64,000 bases of DNA from Alisma plantago-aquatica. Lineage: Eukaryota; Streptophyta; Magnoliopsida; Alismatales; Alismataceae. The position numbers and the translations under genes were made by a program. The notes beneath the pieces were generated by a model. It saw only the letters and a program-made list of their open reading frames with translations. It did no database searches and was not told where the DNA came from. This document shows, piece after piece, positions 10,132-20,617 of the stretch (within the stretch, counting starts at the first letter, position 1; each line of letters opens with the position of its first letter). The DNA lies in contig OY856412.1 in assembly GCA_963693085.1 (NCBI GenBank), positions 344,301,457 through 344,365,456 on the forward strand, read 5' to 3'.

Positions 10132-13100
10132 TTATGGAGTTGGCAACCCAACTGAGAATGGACTGGAGTCATCATACTTATCATAGTACTCTTCTTCATC
10201 TATAGGATCTTCAATGAACTGTCTTTTACCATGAAGAACAACCGACCATTTATCATTTGCAGGATCATCGATATAGAATATTTGTTTCGCCTGTGATGCC
10301 AATATGAATGGTTCACCCTTCTCGCCAATCTTTTCAAAGTTCACCAAAGTGAAACCCAATTCATCCACTATAACTCCTTTGGTGTTATCAACCCAATTAC
10401 ATTTAAAGAGCGGAATTTTGAAATCTATGTAGTCAAACTCCCAAATGTCCTCAATGACACCGTAATATGACATTTTAGCTTCACGTGGACTCTTATCCTT
10501 TGCACTTGCAAAGTACATAGTCGACGCTTGAAGAGTGACTCCACTATTTTGGACAACACTCTTATCATCTTGGCGCTTTGTGTAATATGTGAATCCATTA
10601 ATGTCAAACCCTTCATAAGACATAACATTCGGTTTTGGTTTAAAGGCGAGGCATTTGATAGTTTCTGTAATATCATTTGGTGTTTGAGATAGTTGATGTA
10701 AGACTTTATCTTCAAACCACTTAGTAAAAGTCTTATTATGCTCTCTAGCAAGCCACATTGAACTTGCTCGAGGATGTTGTCTCTTTATGAAATTGGTATG
10801 TTCCTTGATATAAACACTCACTTCATCCATATTGTGTAAAATATACAAGTGAGCTTGTTCCAACTGCTCACGGCTGATTACTTTCACCCGTGATCCCAAA
10901 ATTCCTTTGCCCTCCTCAATATTCTTGTCATTATCAGGAGTGTCATTACCACTGAAAAAGTCATTGCAAAAATCCATAACCTCTCTCGCCACATAACCTT
11001 CAATAATACTCCCTTCAGGCCGATAACGGTTTCGAACATCACCTTTAAAAACACTCATGTATCGTTCAAAGGGATACATCCAATGCAAGAAAATTGGTCC
11101 CAACATTTTCACTTCCCTAGTCAAGTGGACAACAAGATGTACCATGATATCAAAGAACGAAGGAGGGAAATACATCTCAAGCTGACATAGGGTAACAACC
11201 ACTTCTCTTTGCAAATTATCGAGAGTAATAGGGTCAATAACTTTGCTGCATAGACTGTTGAAAAAGAAACAAAGTCTAGTAATTGCAAACCTTACATGCT
11301 TTGGTAATATAGATCGAATTGCCACGGGCAATATTTGTTGCATTAGAGTGTGACAATCATGAGATTTAAGACCTATCAACTTCAGATCTTTCATTGGTAC
11401 CAATCTACGGATGTTGGATGAGTAACCATGTGGCACTTAACATTTACCAAGCATTCACAAAAAGTTTTCTTCTCCTTTCTAGACAACGTGTAACAAGCGG
11501 GAGGTAAGTATGTTCTTTTATTACCCATTTCATGTAATTCTGTTAATTCTGACCTTATTCCCATTTCACGTAGGTCCAGTCTAGATTTTATCCCATCTTT
11601 AGTCTTACCTGGTATATTTAATAGAGTACCAATGATGTTATCACAGACATTTTTCTCAACGTGCATTACATCGATACAATGCCTGACTGTCAAAGAACTC
11701 CAATAAGGAAGATCCCAAAATATTGACTTCTTCTTGAATGAAGAATTGTCACTCCGTGTGGCCATACTACATTGTGATTTCTTACCAAATTCATTGACAA
11801 TGTCTTTTACTCTTTCATAAACAACATCCCCTGGTATAGGTTTAGGTGCACTCCGTTCATCATTCCATCCATTGAATGCTTTGCGCTTCCTACGATACGG
11901 ATGGAATTTTGAAAGAAACCTTCGATGACCAAGATATACAGTCTTGCCGCCATGTTTTAGTCTTATTGAATCAGTGTTTTCTTCACATATAGGACACGCT
12001 TTAGCTCCTTTGACACTATATCCAGACAAATTCCCATATGTTGGAAAGTCATTAATAGTGCAAATGAAATGTCTCTCTTGCTGAAGCATCATAGGTCATC
12101 ACACCTTCAGCCCAAAGTTTCTTTAAGTCATCAATCAAAGGTTCAAGTTAAACATCGATATCATTTCCGGATTGTTTAGGGCCCGATATCAACAATGACA
12201 ACATAACGTACTTATTTTTCATACACATCCAGGGAGGAAGATTGTATATAACAAGCATGACTGGCCAAGTGCTATGTTGGCTGCTCAATGTCCCGTACGG
12301 ATTCATCCCATCTGTACAAAGCCCAAGTCTTAGATTCCTATCTTCTTCACCAAATTTAGGGTACAATAGATCAATCTTCTTCCACTGTGGGGAATCAGAC
12401 ACATGTCGTAGGATCCCATCATTATTTTTCTTAACATCTGCATGCCACCTCAAATTCTTCGCATCTTTCGGATTTGCAAACAAGAGTTGAAACCGTGATA
12501 TTATAGGTAGATACCACAACACCTTGGCAGGAGAACCAGTTTTGGACTCCCCCGATGTCGTCAATTTATACCGTGACGCACCACATTTTGGACAATCTTT
12601 CAAATCTACATAGTCCTTTTGAAATAATACACAATCATTCGGGCATGCGTGTATCTTCTTGGCCTCCATTCCCATTGGGCACAACATTTTCTTTACCTGG
12701 TATGTTGAGATTGGAAGCTCGTTTCCTTCAGGAAGAATTTCTTTCAACAAAGTCAACAATGAAGTGAAGCTTTTGTCGCTCCATCTATTGTTAGCTTTCA
12801 ACTTATACAATCTCAACACAGCTCTAAGCTTCGTAAACTTAGCACAGCCTGTGTATAACGGTATCTCAGCATCATGCACAATGTTTGTAAAGATAGGAGG
12901 TGGATCGGTGTGCTCTACCCTACAACTATCCAACATCCCATCAACGATGTCTGCTGGAACTGGTTCGTTCACATTTACGTCATCGGAGGCAATTTCTTCT
13001 TCCACCCAAGCACTGCTATCGACATCTACTGGTTTCGATTTTGAAATCTCTCCATGCCAGTGCCATTCTGTATAGCCTTGTACAATCCCGTTGCACATGA

Positions 13101-13281
13101 CATGACTTTTGATTTCCTCACCAGTGTTGACTTTCAAGTTGTTACCGCAATGCCTACATGGACAGTAGAACCTATCTGTAGGTTTTTTCCTATGTTCCTC
13201 GGCAAATCTAATAAACTGATCAAGACCAGATATAAACTCTGGGGTGCAACGATTACGAATGGACATCCATGATCTATCCAT
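10132..13281 (-). pseudogene. CACTA transposase (TNP2/TnpD type), broken
   Basis: Reading leftward from the ATG at 13279-13281, domains occur in this order: a transposase-associated N-terminal domain with a Cys cluster (FYCPCRHCGN); the TNP2 transposase core, including the TDGMNPYG acidic motif, GNDID and a conserved IDVMHVEKNV segment; a DUF4218-like region (QLEMYFPPSFFDIMVHL); and a DUF4216-like region near the C-terminus (ISYYGVIEDIWEFDY type). The coding sequence seems intronless. Lesions against element 2: an in-frame TAA at 12148-12150; a 17-bp deletion near 12060 between two TTTGCA repeats; a one-base loss at about 11436; and a TAA at 10132-10134 where element 2 has CAA, after which about 20 more codons stay open in the same frame. 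It would catalyse cut-and-paste transposition if intact. As read it cannot make a full-length enzyme. Confidence 0.92.
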
Positions 13282-13320
13282 TCTATGATCAGAGAAAACA
13301 AGTATATATTAGGAAAACAA

Positions 13321-14646
13321 GTGATTGTTCATTTTAATTTATACCAATGTACAAGTAATATAAAAAACAATGATTGTTCACATTCTAGGCCTACAAACAC
13401 ATTTGATGTCATTCTTATATATAATAAATGTGTACCACCTATCCCATCCTTGAACACCTAATCTCACTAGTAAGTGTATAATGTGTATTGGGTTTTCAAG
13501 AAAATTTCGGCAGCATTTCCCCGCTGTTCTCTAAGTACATATGTACTTAGAGAACAAACGGGGAAATGCTACCAAAATTTTCTCGAAAACTCAATACACA
13601 TTATACACTTACATCCTAAGTGAGATTAGGTGTTCAAGAACAGTCCCAAACCGGGGACTATCCAAGATTTACTCCTAATGAGTCAATCTTGGACGGGTTT
13701 CTAGGCCAACAAACACAATAATAGATATCTACAATGAAGCCGGACTCCATACAAACAGTACATAATTTAGTGATTGTTCATTCTAATTTATACCAATGTA
13801 CAAGTAATATAAAAAACAATGATTTTTCACATTCTAGGCCTACAAACACATTTGATGGCATTCTTATATATAATAAATGTGTACCACTTATCCCATCCTT
13901 GAACACCTAATCTCACTAGTAAGTGTATAATGTGTATTGGGTTTTCAAGAAAATTTCGGCAGCATTTCCCCGCTGTTCTCTAAGTACATATGTACTTAGA
14001 GAACAAACGGGGAAATGCTACCAAAATTTTCTCGAAAACTCAATACACATTATACACTTACATCCTAAGTGAGATTAGGTGTTCAAGAACAGTCCCAAAC
14101 CGGGGACTATCCAAGATTTACTCCTAATGAGTCAATCTTGGACGGGTTTCTAGGCCAACAAACACAATAATAGATATCTACAATGAAGCCGGACTCCATA
14201 CAAACAGTACATAATTTAGTGATTGTTCATTCTAATTTATACCAATGTACAAGTAATATAAAAAACAATGATTGTTCACATTCTAGGCCTACAAACACAT
14301 TTGATGTCATTCTTATATATAATAAATGTATACCACCTATCCCATCCTTGAACACCTAATCTCACTAGTAAGTGTATAATGTGTATTGGGTTTTCAAGAA
14401 AATTTCGGCAGCATTTCCCCGTTGTTCTCTAAGTACATATGTACTTAGAGAACAAACGGGGAAATGCTACCAAAATTTTCTCGAAAACTCAATACACATT
14501 ATACACTTACATCCTAAGTGAGATTAGGTGTTCAAGAACAGTCCCAAACCGGGGACTATCCAAGATTTACTCCTAATGAGTCAATCTTGGACGGGTTTCT
14601 AGGCCAACAAACACAATAATAGATATCTATTATTGTTCATTCTAAT
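13321..14646. repeat. 449-bp tandem array, nearly three copies, each containing a long hairpin
   Basis: Unit starts at 13321, 13770 and 14219 ('gtgattgttcatt') give an exact 449-bp period. The third copy stops at about 14630 and is followed by 16 bases of a fourth. Copies are nearly identical, differing at only a few positions, so the array expanded recently. It lies 40 bp upstream of the transposase ATG, hence within its promoter or 5' leader. It is not a CRISPR array: units are long, there are no variable spacers, and the host is eukaryotic. Confidence 0.95.
13449..13638. other. Long imperfect hairpin, first of three in the array
   Basis: Arms of about 92-98 bp meet at the perfect palindrome CTAAGTACATATGTACTTAG (13531-13550). 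The outer ends read 'cttgaacacctaatctcac' and 'gtgagattaggtgttcaag'. The arms pair with few mismatches and a small bulge near the base (ctagtaag against catccta). Equivalent hairpins lie at 13898-14087 and 14347-14536. A transcript crossing this region in either direction would fold into about 90 bp of duplex, a plausible Dicer substrate. A smaller hairpin, TCCAAGATTTACTC with GAGTCAATCTTGGA, follows in each unit. Confidence 0.85.
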
Positions 14647-15788
14647 TAGGGCAGAAGGAAGAAATAAATCTTCTTTAGGATACAATAGACCCTTATGGAT
14701 GTATTTAGGGTCATAGGTACCATCATAGAACAAAAGGGGTACACTCTAGGATTTAAGATCACACTACATCATGAATTTTATACAAAATTACATGTATGTG
14801 TATATAAAAAGGGGAAGGAAGAACGCTAAATAGGGTGTTTCCTTGCCGATATTGACGACTCAAATTAGTGAGTGACGACTGGTTGTAGATGGATTGGATG
14901 TGTGGGTTACCGACCCACATGGAAATAAAAGGCTACTATATAACGACGTGCAATTTTGATGGAGTCAAAATTGCTGTAATATATTTCAGTCAAAGATTTT
15001 GTCAACTAACTATATGCTGATTTTCAGGGTGCCCATATAAAGGCAATGTAATTAGTGCCTTTTATGATAACATGTCGTTACTTAGAGTGGAAAATTTTAA
15101 GACTTTAGGGGGGCCATGGCCCCAGCCGCCCCCCTGTTCTTCCGCCATTGGCGAGGCTGGAACAGGGAGGCAAGGTTTTGGGGTAGAAATAGAAAGGAGA
15201 GAGGAAGGGAGAGGAAGAGAAGAGGAGGAAAGAAAGGAGGCAAGGCAACAAATTACGGTTCCATCAAGGGAGGTCTCGAGTGGTAGGGGACCGTGTTTCC
15301 TTGTAACACATGCATTATATAGCAGGGTCACGACTCTCCTAACCCTTGCAACTATTTTTTGGTACCTACTTGAGCTTAACTGTTATTCATCCCACACTCA
15401 AGGCCGGTCCAATCATTCATGTTGATGTTGACAACAATGTCTAGCCATTGAGGCTTTATTACATCGAATTGAAACGCATGAAGCAAAGAGAGGGAGTGTT
15501 TAGCCAATGCATCTGAAACATTGTTCAGGGCACAGGGAATGAGCTCCCATGTAATATATTTATAAGGAACTTCTATACATATCTAATCAACAAATCAGTA
15601 ATTAACTAAGTATTCATCAATACTTACTATTAATCAGTATCTCTAATCATTAAAATCGGCAAGCAGATCAGTTATTGTAAATAAAAAACTATGAATTGTT
15701 GAATTAAATTAATCACTAAAGAAATACTAACCAGTAGTATCAATCATTAATCACTGAAAGCAGCAAGGAAATCAGTAAAACTAACCAG
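14647..15788. other. Element-1-specific region between hairpin array and GC-rich leader
   Basis: This stretch has no clear counterpart in element 2, whose matching interval (31116-31590) is shorter and different. It includes a 'ggggggccatggcccc' palindrome near 15109-15124, a purine-rich run at 15180-15245, and the RNase H-like fragment annotated separately. It probably contains sequence acquired after the two elements separated. Confidence 0.4.
15376..15582 (-). pseudogene. RNase H-like fragment, probably from a LINE
   Basis: A minus-strand open stretch of about 68 codons contains WELIPCALNNVSDALAKHS. This resembles the end of the RNase H domain of plant non-LTR retrotransposons, where a motif of the form N-x-x-A-D-x-L-A-K carries the last catalytic Asp. 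There is no start codon and a stop lies just upstream, so this is a fragment. It lies inside CACTA element 1, so it is either a captured piece of another transposon or a nested truncated LINE. The similarity is short, so confidence is moderate. Confidence 0.45.
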
Positions 15789-16185
15789 TGTTGTAGAAAC
15801 AGGATGCCGGGCGTCAGCAGGAAGAAAGGAAGGAGCTAGGGCAGGCAGGTGGGCAAGCAGGAGGGCACCAGGCGTGGCGGCGGCGCCAGTTCTCAGGCGT
15901 GGCGGCGGCGCAGCGGATGGAGCAGCAGGGCGGGCAGCAGGTGGCTGGAGCAGTAGGGCGGCGGCGCAGGAGGTTAGAGCAGCAGGCGGCGGCGGTGGAG
16001 AAGAAGGGCGCCGGAGAAGAAGGGTGTCAGAGAAGGGACGCCGGAGATGGAGCGTCGGAGAGAAGCGTCGGAGAACTAGCAGCAGCAGCACAAAATCGCC
16101 GGAGAAATCGCCGCAGCAGAGAAATAGGGAAATCGCAATGAAACAGAAGAAAGGGGAAGAGTCGGGCGATCGCGGGCTATAAGTT
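15789..16185 (-). promoter_or_regulatory. GC-rich, CpG-rich leader/control region of CACTA element 1
   Basis: In strongly AT-rich surroundings this 400-bp block is dominated by 'ggcggcggcg' and 'gccggaga' words. It sits just inside the right subterminal repeats, upstream of both leftward genes. Long frames in it on both strands (Ala/Arg/Gly-rich or Leu/Pro-rich) are by-products of composition. In maize En/Spm, a GC-rich first exon (the downstream control region) next to the subterminal repeats is a target of methylation-based silencing. The matching position and composition suggest the same role here. Element 2 keeps a similar block at 31590-31930. Confidence 0.6.
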
Positions 16186-16192
16186 CTCAAAT

Positions 16193-16602
16193 GGCGTCGG
16201 TTGTTTACAACAACCGACGCCTAAACATCTTTAGCGTCGGTTGTTTGAAAAAACCGACGTCCAATTGGACGATATTTTCATGAAATTATTTGGCGGGAAC
16301 CACTTTCCGCGTCGGTTATACAAGGATAATCGACGCTAAAAGTGACACTTTTCGTGCAAATTTTCATCGCACATAGGGGTCGGTTTCTACGTATATAACC
16401 GACGCTGAAAATGACACTATTTTTTTTTATCGAAATATGGATTTCGCGGGCGACTTTACGCGTCGGTTTGTTATAAACAACCGACGCTTAATACAAAGCG
16501 GTACCCGTGTCTGGCTGGTCTTCGAATATAGACGTCGGTTTGCTTAAACAACCGACGCCTTATATGTTAGGCGTCGGTTTTCCTTAATAACCGACGCCCA
16601 GA
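16193..16602. repeat. Right subterminal palindrome cluster of CACTA element 1
   Basis: Pairs of GCGTCGGTT / AACCGACGC face each other across short loops, for example at 16193-16221 and 16570-16598. They form several hairpins matching the left cluster. Between pairs the words 'aaaatgacact' and 'agtgacact' recur. These are probable binding sites for an element-encoded protein, and this end also holds the promoter of the leftward transcripts. Confidence 0.85.
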
Positions 16603-16621
16603 AAAGTGACACTGAATGCTA

Positions 16622-16635
16622 TTTCTGTAGTAGTG
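16622..16635. repeat. Right terminal inverted repeat of CACTA element 1
   Basis: TTTCTGTAGTAGTG, the exact inverse of the left end, followed by the TSD AGG at 16636-16638. Confidence 0.95.
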
Positions 16636-16638
16636 AGG

Positions 16639-17442
16639 ACACATGTGTCTCCCTCATGGATATCCACAAATTTTAGGTGGTCATCATCACTTCCAGGGAT
16701 TTACCAAAGAGGGACCCGCCCCTTGATGGTCATCATTAGGTGGAAGTCGGTAGTACTATTTTGGTTGTGTCCTAGATTTGTTCAATTACAATTAGATTAA
16801 TGTAGGTTATTTTAAGTCAAATAGATATGACCTAGGATTTTTTATTGCATTCCATGCATATAAGTGCACATTTGATAATATTGGGTAGATATACCTTTTC
16901 TATAGATGTTATTGTAGATGTGACTTAATGTTAAGAATGGACAATTTCCTATTAATGAATGTGAAAATGACCCATTATGTTTTTCTTTTGGTTTGTGAAA
17001 GTTGAAAATATTATCATGCATTTTCTATGAGGTTGATGATAACCAATTTAAGATCATCATTTTTTAGTGATTTTTTGTCCTATCTTATAATGATTAAGCC
17101 CAAAAACACACAAAGATCTCATTTTTAGCTTATTTATCTTCCATATTGTAAAGTTTGATGATTCTTCATTGAAATTTAATTACAAAGTTTACTAAAAAGA
17201 TAGTAAATCAAACAAATTCGGTGAGGAACATGTTTCCATATAGTGCATGCATAAAACTTAGCTATAAGATTAAAAAAAGCTCTGAAGCACTCAACATAGC
17301 ATGATCTAGGACAAACTATGACAAAGAGGGAAAATGGGATATATTTTAGTTAGCATATAGATACTTATACCAAGGATCCTGGAAAACTCCATTAAATACA
17401 ATAGAGAGGTGATAAAACTATAGAAAACATGATAAGAATAGA
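16639..17442. other. Unassigned AT-rich spacer
   Basis: I see no gene or repeat structure here. It ends at the AGAAT target duplication (17443-17447) of the next element. Confidence 0.4.
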
Positions 17443-17447
17443 AGAAT

Positions 17448-20400
17448 TGTAATGACCCCAGCTCTCGATAACTCCCAATTAAGGGAGACCTAGAGGTCAG
17501 AGTTGTTATGCCAATTTCTCGGATCAAAGGTTCCACAAATAATCAATAATAATTATAAATTCTACCAAACTATACTAAAAGCTGGTATAAAATAAAACTT
17601 TGCATACCTTTTTTAAAACTTTGGATATCTAACTTCTATCCAGGACTTCAATCTATTCTAACTAATCCTCCTTGCACGTCAATTCTTATTTTCACAATAT
17701 GCCACTTTATTATTTGTCCTTCTCAATTTCGTACCTAAAACGCCGAAAAACAAAATGTCGGTCAGCATAAATGAATATGTCAGTATGTGGGGGGAAAAAA
17801 AAATATCACACATAAGGCTAACAACCTAATTATCACAATCAAGATAATTAACAATTCAATTTACGAGTTCAATGTGTCAAACTCCACCGCTTTTGCCCTA
17901 ACCTTGGAATACCCCCTTTAGGGTTTCTCTTTATTCATTGACTTAAGGCCACCTTCTTCATCCTGAGCTTGGTGCCTAGGGTCACATCTCATGGCGCCCA
18001 TTAGTCATGCAATGAAGACCACCTTCTGTATCCTGAGCTTGGTGTCTGGGGTCACCACTCATGGTGCCCATGGGTCTTCCCTCTTGGGCTTGACCTTTTC
18101 GCATCATCCATCAAGGTGGCATGTAGGTGCAAGAATACACACTTATATCATTATTGTGATAATCATAGTGACTTTATGATTTGAAAGTATGAACATCCAA
18201 ACTGATAGGTTGCATCCAATGCCATTAATCATCCAGAAAACCTTCAAGAAACTAATGCCATTAACCATAATTAACCACGTACATGATCCAGAGCATCTTG
18301 ATGTCAATGCAATAATGATAAAGAACAATCAAACAAGCAATCAACAATATCCTAAAATTAATGCTTAACATCCAAGTCTTATAGTTTATCCAAAACACTC
18401 TCAAGATTGACTTGGATTCTACCTTAGGGTTTCTAGGCCAACTTTAGGGTTTTATTACGGTTTTAGCCTCCATAATGCATTTATCATGTTTAGTGCTCTT
18501 TTAGTTCACAAACCCTAATTTCAACATCATAAGAATACTTGAAAATCAATTAAGTTTGTTAAGTCTCTTTTACACTAAAACTACCATCTTTATCTTTTTA
18601 AGTCGTATCAAGATCATTAGGCCCAATTATCTGCTTTCGTTCTTTTGAATTGACAACTCGTATTTCATTATGGTCTAATTCTCATATGAACTCCATTTAT
18701 CACTAATTCCACATTTATCCACTAGAAAACCCTAATCACCAAATTAAGGGTACTTATCCACAATTAGGAACTTTTATACTCAAAATAGTTTAGACTCATC
18801 ATATCTTAGCTTCATACATGATTTTGAACAATTAAAGCCATTAAGAATCTTAATTAGGGTTTCAAGGCCCATTAAAGCTTATTTATGTACATGGAACCCT
18901 AAATTAATCAAATTATGCATAAAGATCAACCTTTTAGATCTAACGTGTCCTTTTTATAATCAACAGGTTAACATCAACTTTAAACAACCAAATAACCCTT
19001 CCCAATTCGTTAATCATCATAGATTAGGGTTTCTTAATCATTTATGCCTTAAAGTGGATAACTTCAACTACTTTTCGAATTTCTAGAGGAATTAGGCTCT
19101 AAAATTATTTTTATTGGATTTCTCACATTTTTCTGAGCAAAATTTATATGTTATATGCATCCATATGAGCTACCATTAATTAGATATGATTTTTACAAAA
19201 ATCACTTAATTGGACCAATGAGAGGCTGTCACGTCAGCCTTTCCATGCAATACACAGCTCGACCGAAAATATAACGAAAAGACCATATTGCCCTTGCATA
19301 AGTTGTTGGTTCTTCAATACCCAAAGGGGTATTTTCATCCAGTCGGCCCGTCTATCCCTTCCTCGCTTGCCCTAGCGCTGCTGCCGACTGCATCTACTCT
19401 ACAGAGCTGCCCCCTCCTCTCCAGGGCTTGAAGGTTTCTGGCGAATTTCGCCCTACCTTCGCTGCCCTCCACCTCACCAAGGGCACCCTCATTTTTGCAA
19501 CCAAGGTGGTTGTTTCAAGTGTGCCAATCCTATGACGTTCGACTGGTCGTGCAGGCCTACTGCAGGTGGTTGTGCGAGGTCAAGCGCTTGGGGATGATAT
19601 CCGATTGTCCTCAGGTTGTCGGGGAACACAAGGACTCCATCATGACGACACCATGGCCCCTCATTTCTCCAGGAAGTAGAACTATTCCATTAGATTAGGG
19701 TTTGTACGTAAGGAAGAAGGAGAATAGAGAGGGATGTGTGGGATCTCCTTGGGCTCAATCATGGGGTCTTCCATTATATAGGGGAGGGTAACGAAGCCCT
19801 AGGATGTCTATCCACGAGATAACAAGTCCCTTTCCCAAAAGAAAACCAAGTTCCTTCATTAAGAAGCATTTTATCTCTCTTAATTATCTTCTTAATAATC
19901 TATATCCTTTAGATAGTATAAATTCGAAAGTTATCTCTCTTATCATCTTTTGTGCTTGACTTTTAATCCATTAGCACGAAATTATACTTTCTTATAGTAG
20001 AAAGTACCTCTTTTTGATAATACCAAATATTCATTAATTGTGTATCACATTATCCTCTTATTTTGTATTATTTGCATTTTTCTCTTTCTTCTTATTCATT
20101 GGGACTCCTTGGATCCCAAGAAATCCTAAGATTTCTAAATTCCTCTTTAAGGATACTTATTATCCTTAAAGATGCATCTACATCCATTATTTCTCATTAT
20201 CTTACTTATTTCTTTATTAAGATATCTCTTTTTAAGGATTTCTCTTTATCTTTCATTTCCATTGCCTCGCTTCCTATTTCTTTTCATTCGAAATCACATA
20301 TAAACGAAATGTATTCAATTGTGGCCATTAATGCCACTTTCTAGAGATTTACATGTATTTCTCATAAATACTTTGCTTAATATTCATTATCTTGTATCTT

Positions 20401-20612
20401 TTCCTAATATTTGGACTTTTCTTCTTTTCTTATCTTTTATATCCATTATTGGATTAATATAATAATAGGAACCACGAAATTCCTATCAAAAGGGAGATTT
20501 GCAAAGAAATCCATCTTTTGAAGGAAAGCATAAAACCTTCTCAATTAAGTCCATATTCATAAAATTATTACATTTCACCTATTGAAACATATACAAAATT
20601 GAGGTTGTAACT
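17448..20612. repeat. Solo LTR, 3,165 bp, TSD AGAAT
   Basis: It starts TGTAATGACCCC and ends GGTTGTAACT; the final A of the usual CA has become T. It is flanked by AGAAT at 17443-17447 and 20613-20617. It is related to the LTR at 2161-5049 along its first several hundred bases and in patches beyond. Flanking target duplications with no internal region mark a solo LTR left by recombination between the two LTRs of a full element. A GC-richer block at about 19.2-19.7 kb matches the one in the other LTR. Short open frames inside are not genes. Confidence 0.85.
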
Positions 20613-20617
20613 AGAAT

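Larger units (their letters stand above)
5677..16635 (-). mobile_element. CACTA (En/Spm) DNA transposon, element 1, 10,959 bp
   Basis: The left end reads CACTACTACAGAAA and the right end is its exact inverse, TTTCTGTAGTAGTG. The flanks are AGG on both sides (5674-5676 and 16636-16638), a 3-bp target-site duplication as expected for the CACTA superfamily. Subterminal regions are packed with GGCGTCGGTT palindromes. Inside, two genes read leftward: a TNP2-type transposase (10132-13281) and a Transposase_24/Ulp1-type gene (6443-9893). Upstream of the transposase lie a hairpin array and a GC-rich leader. The perfect TIRs and TSD suggest a fairly recent insertion. Both genes nevertheless carry lesions, so the copy looks non-autonomous as sequenced. 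Element 2 at 22596-32578 is a diverged sibling. Confidence 0.95.

Noticed and set aside
12242..13272. Several plus-strand open frames of 66-138 codons
   Set aside because: They are antisense shadows of the leftward TNP2 transposase, whose domains are clear on the minus strand. The same applies at 29508-30213 in element 2.
13321..14646. Possible CRISPR-like array
   Set aside because: Units are 449 bp and nearly identical throughout, with no variable spacers, inside a plant transposon.
15747..16190. Long GC-rich open frames on both strands (147, 102 and 80 codons)
   Set aside because: They overlap on opposite strands, are low-complexity Ala/Arg/Gly or Leu/Pro, and follow from a stop-poor GC-rich leader. 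Element 2 does not preserve them.
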